Source: JBCCEJ01 sp039030335
GTDB lineage: Bacteria > Pseudomonadota > Gammaproteobacteria > HK1
NCBI GenBank assembly: GCA_039030335.1
Contig: JBCCEJ010000003.1
Span: forward strand, 62,001 to 126,000
Length of the DNA stretch: 64,000 bases
Direction of reading: 5' to 3'
In this document: one piece after another, positions 61,973 to 64,000 of the stretch
How positions within the stretch are numbered: position 1 is the first letter of the stretch
Layout of the letters: each line of letters opens with the position of its first letter
Notes under the pieces: model-generated
Told to the model about the DNA's origin: nothing
What the model saw: the letters and a program-made list of their open reading frames with translations, nothing else
The model's database searches: none
Position numbers and translations under genes: made by a program

Positions 61973-62455
61973 TTGTCTGAAGTGAGCTATCCCTATCGCA
62001 TCGTCCCGGCAGGGCGCGAACACGCGGAACAAATGATCGCGCTGCTGCCGCTGTTGGCCACCTTCGAACTCCCGCCGTGGCGCCAACCCGAAGAGTTATG
62101 GCACGGCGATCGTGAGATGGTCGAAGCGTGGGCGCGAGGCGAACGCCCCGAGTGCTTCGCCCGTCTCGCGCTCGGCGGCGAGAACAAAGTGGTTGGATTT
62201 GCGTTCGTATCGATGCGCGAAGAGCTGTTGAGCCATATGCCCAGCGCCCATCTGGAAGTCCTGGTGGTAGACGACCCGGCGCGCCGCTCCGGGCTCGGAT
62301 CCGACCTGACCCACGCCGTTGAGGCTGAAGCGGCGAGCCGCGGTGCCCACTCGATTACGCTCCACGTATTCGGTCGCAATGCCCGCGCGCGGGCTTTGTA
62401 TGCGAAGCTCGGATACGACGAAGAGTTGTTACGCTGTACCAAGGCGTTGGGTTGA
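61973..62455 (+). CDS. GNAT N-acetyltransferase
   Basis: A 160-residue protein. The start is TTG at 61973 (GGAA eight bases upstream) or GTG at 61982; the frame upstream overlaps the MFS gene. GNAT motif A is VLVVDDPARRSGLGSDLTHAVEAEAASRG, with the R/Q-x-x-G-x-G/A pyrophosphate loop as RRSGLG, and motif B is ITLHVFGRNARARALYAKLGY. It transfers an acyl group from acetyl-CoA to an unknown amine. Confidence 0.88.
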   Translation: MSEVSYPYRIVPAGREHAEQMIALLPLLATFELPPWRQPEELWHGDREMVEAWARGERPECFARLALGGENKVVGFAFVSMREELLSHMPSAHLEVLVVDDPARRSGLGSDLTHAVEAEAASRGAHSITLHVFGRNARARALYAKLGYDEELLRCTKALG

Positions 62456-62548
62456 GGCGAGTGCCCGAAGGCGCGCGCCCGGTCGTCGTCCTGATGGGCT
62501 GACGACGCCATCGATAAACGAATTCATCAATAAATGGAGGTCGACTCG

Positions 62549-63061
62549 ATGTTCAAGGCTATCGGCCATGGCCTGCCCCTGTGGCGGCAGGCCCTGATGC
62601 TCATCTCGTGCATCGCACTGATGCCGTCGGCGATGGCAGCAGAAGATGCTACGCGCCTCGGGATCCTGACGTGCAACTCGATTCCCGGCACGCGGGTCAA
62701 TCTGATCATCCGCTCTACGACGGACGTGCATTGCCAGTTCAAGAACGCCGACGGGAAGGTCGAGCACTACATCGGCGAAACCGGGATCGCGTTCGGTGCC
62801 GACCTGACGTTCGCGAAGGAGCAGGAAACGTTCGCCTTCACTGTGATTTCCGCCAGCGCGCTCGAAATGGGCAAGCACCTGCTCGCTGGTCGCTACGTCG
62901 GCGGCAAGGCGTCGGCCTCTGTCGGTCTGGGCGTCGGCGCGGCCGTGCTGGTTGGCGGCGATCGCGACAACTTCACGCTGCAGCCGCTGGCCCTGGAAGG
63001 CAATACGGGCGTCGGTCTGGCCGCGGGGCTCGGATTTCTCTATATCGAGAAGGGGCGTTAG
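62549..63061 (+). CDS. DUF992-type secreted protein
   Basis: A 170-residue protein from the ATG at 62549, chosen because GGAGG ends eight bases before it; an ATG at 62534 would itself contain that site. The signal peptide is RQALMLISCIALMPSAMAAED. The mature part has LTCNSIPGTRVNLIIRSTTDVHCQF, then HYIGETGIAFGADL, LLAGRYVGGKASASVGLGVGAAVLVGG and LEGNTGVGLAAGLGFLYI, which match the DUF992 family. Function unknown. Confidence 0.85.
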   Translation: MFKAIGHGLPLWRQALMLISCIALMPSAMAAEDATRLGILTCNSIPGTRVNLIIRSTTDVHCQFKNADGKVEHYIGETGIAFGADLTFAKEQETFAFTVISASALEMGKHLLAGRYVGGKASASVGLGVGAAVLVGGDRDNFTLQPLALEGNTGVGLAAGLGFLYIEKGR

Positions 63062-63135
63062 ACCGGGCAGCCCGCTCGGTCGTGGCCAATGGCCGCGACC
63101 GCGTTCGCGCGACCCTTGGCCTGGGCGTCGGTGGT

Positions 63136-63519
63136 TCAGAGAATCGGGTACGACCCGTCCGCATCGTGTGTTTCCGAACCGACCAGTGCCGGCGTGAAGA
63201 CGCAGACCAATTCCATATCGGTCAGGGCCGTCAGCCGGTGCCGGTCGTGTTTATCGAGCATGTACATACTGCCGGGCGCCAGCGGATAGACCGTGCCGGT
63301 TGCGATGTCGGTCACCTCACCCTCGCCGCTCAGGACCAGATTGGCTTCGAGGTGATGCTTGTATTCCATCTCCTGGCTCTGGCCGGCGGCGACCGATGTT
63401 CGCGTCAACGTAAAGCCCACGTTGTCGTCCCTTAGCAGGTAGCGCGCGCTGCGCCAGACACCCGGCTTCTCGCCGTAGGCACCTCTCGCTTTCAGATCAT
63501 CGAGCGTTCTGACGAACAT
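63136..63519 (-). CDS. ectC: L-ectoine synthase
   Basis: A 127-residue cupin protein, the usual EctC length of about 130, from the ATG at 63519 (GGGAGA eight bases upstream). The family signature is clear: MFVRTLDDL, YKHHLEANLVLSGEGEV, YPLAPGSMYMLDKHDRH and LVCVFTPALVGSETHD, with the iron-binding Glu, Tyr and His. It closes N-acetyl-diaminobutyrate to ectoine, an osmoprotectant. EctA and EctB are not seen beside it, so in this window it is solitary. Confidence 0.92.
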   Translation of the reverse strand: MFVRTLDDLKARGAYGEKPGVWRSARYLLRDDNVGFTLTRTSVAAGQSQEMEYKHHLEANLVLSGEGEVTDIATGTVYPLAPGSMYMLDKHDRHRLTALTDMELVCVFTPALVGSETHDADGSYPIL

Positions 63520-63599
63520 GCGTTGGTCTCCCGTTAAGACGGCGTTGCCTGTGAAGACGGTCGGAACAACGAAGTTTCGAATTTCATCGACCGTCGTGC

Positions 63600-64000
63600 T
63601 TAAGCGGTTCCACACTTCAGGGCCGGTAGCACTTCGGCGGCAAAACGCGCGGCGCTGGCATCGGCCTCGGGGCCAAAATGATCCGGCCTCGGCCCGATAA
63701 TGTTGAGTCGCGTCAATCCCAAGGACAGCAGGCGCCGCAGGCGCTCGGTGACATGCTCAGCCGGTCCGATGACGGCGAAGCGTTCGATGAACTCGAGCGT
63801 CAGGGCTTGCGCGTGGGCGGCGTCCGGGTGGCCGTGTCGCGCCTTGTCGTAGTCGCCCATCCGATCGAACATCGCCTGATCCTGCGCTTTCACCGCGTTG
63901 CGTTGCGCGCCTGGCATACCGGTGAAATGGGCGAAGATACCGACGCCCGGGCGAACGAATTCCGCGGCCGTTTCGATATCGTCGTGCACGCACACGTTCA
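63600..64000 (-). CDS. Luciferase-like flavin monooxygenase, C-terminal part (5' partial)
   Basis: The frame runs to the window edge; the in-window start candidate (63995) is probably internal. The visible 130 or so residues (VGIFAHFTGM, FIERFAVIGPAEHVTERLRRLLSLGLTRLNIIGP) match the C-terminal barrel end of the LLM class of flavin-dependent oxidoreductases, where the IGPxExVxERL segment is typical. Substrate unknown. Confidence 0.75.
   Translation of the reverse strand, partial: NVCVHDDIETAAEFVRPGVGIFAHFTGMPGAQRNAVKAQDQAMFDRMGDYDKARHGHPDAAHAQALTLEFIERFAVIGPAEHVTERLRRLLSLGLTRLNIIGPRPDHFGPEADASAARFAAEVLPALKCGTA

Noticed and set aside
1..64000. Mobile elements, CRISPR, tRNA or rRNA
   Set aside because: No transposase, direct-repeat array or recognisable RNA gene was found on reading either strand; a covariance-model search would be needed to exclude small RNAs.

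Overview
The window is a GC-rich, densely coded stretch of a bacterial chromosome, most likely from a gammaproteobacterium. Support for this comes from peptide chain release factor 3, YbaK-type deacylase, type IV pilin and PilNOP-like genes, the DUF2868/DUF3482 GTPase pair, and an ectoine synthase that hints at a saline habitat. No species can be named. I saw no rRNA, tRNA, CRISPR array or insertion sequence.

Left flank (1-13660): a large C39-peptidase-like/TPR protein cut by the window edge, a small conserved hypothetical, ybaK, prfC, a TAXI-type solute-binding protein, a short pilus module (two pilin-like proteins around a GspF/PilC-like protein), benE, glgC and a secreted hypothetical.

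Centre (13680 to about 44609): a roughly 31-kb biosynthetic locus for a ribosomally made, post-translationally modified peptide (RiPP) of the azole (TOMM) type with a nitrile-hydratase-like leader (NHLP). The precursor gene is at 41059-41427. Its leader ends in a double-glycine site, followed by a 14-residue core, WSVSCCSCTPCCCC, with seven Cys, three Ser and one Thr. A nine-gene minus-strand run (29092 down to 13680) encodes a cNMP-binding protein, an HlyD-like adaptor, a C39-peptidase ABC exporter, a second NHLM-type ABC exporter, a membrane protein with an HExxH motif, two paralogous fused YcaO cyclodehydratases, a SagB-type dehydrogenase and an alpha/beta hydrolase. A plus-strand unit (29416-36063) adds a second HlyD-like adaptor, a TolC-like lipoprotein, an ABC-2 transporter and a soluble protein with an HExxH...ExxxD motif. 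A minus-strand cassette divergent from the precursor encodes LuxC-like reductase, class III aminotransferase and LuxE-like synthetase: carboxylate activation, reduction to aldehyde and transamination to an amine. A cobalamin-type radical SAM enzyme and a Rieske oxygenase lie just beyond the precursor.

Inferred working model: the YcaO proteins cyclise Cys/Ser/Thr in the core, SagB oxidises azolines to azoles, the C39 exporter removes the leader after GG and exports through HlyD/TolC. The LuxC-aminotransferase-LuxE set either converts the peptide C-terminal carboxylate to an amine or makes a fatty aldehyde/amine substituent. This last part looks new to me and is the most interesting element of the window.

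Right flank (45090-64000): a Cys-cluster protein, a giant DUF4062/STAND NTPase/WD40 protein, a PilN-PilO-PilP-like trio, the DUF2868/DUF3482 pair, a Nudix hydrolase, an SDR, two MFS transporters, an aldo/keto reductase, a GNAT acetyltransferase, a DUF992 secreted protein, an apparently solitary ectoine synthase and the end of a luciferase-like monooxygenase cut by the window edge.
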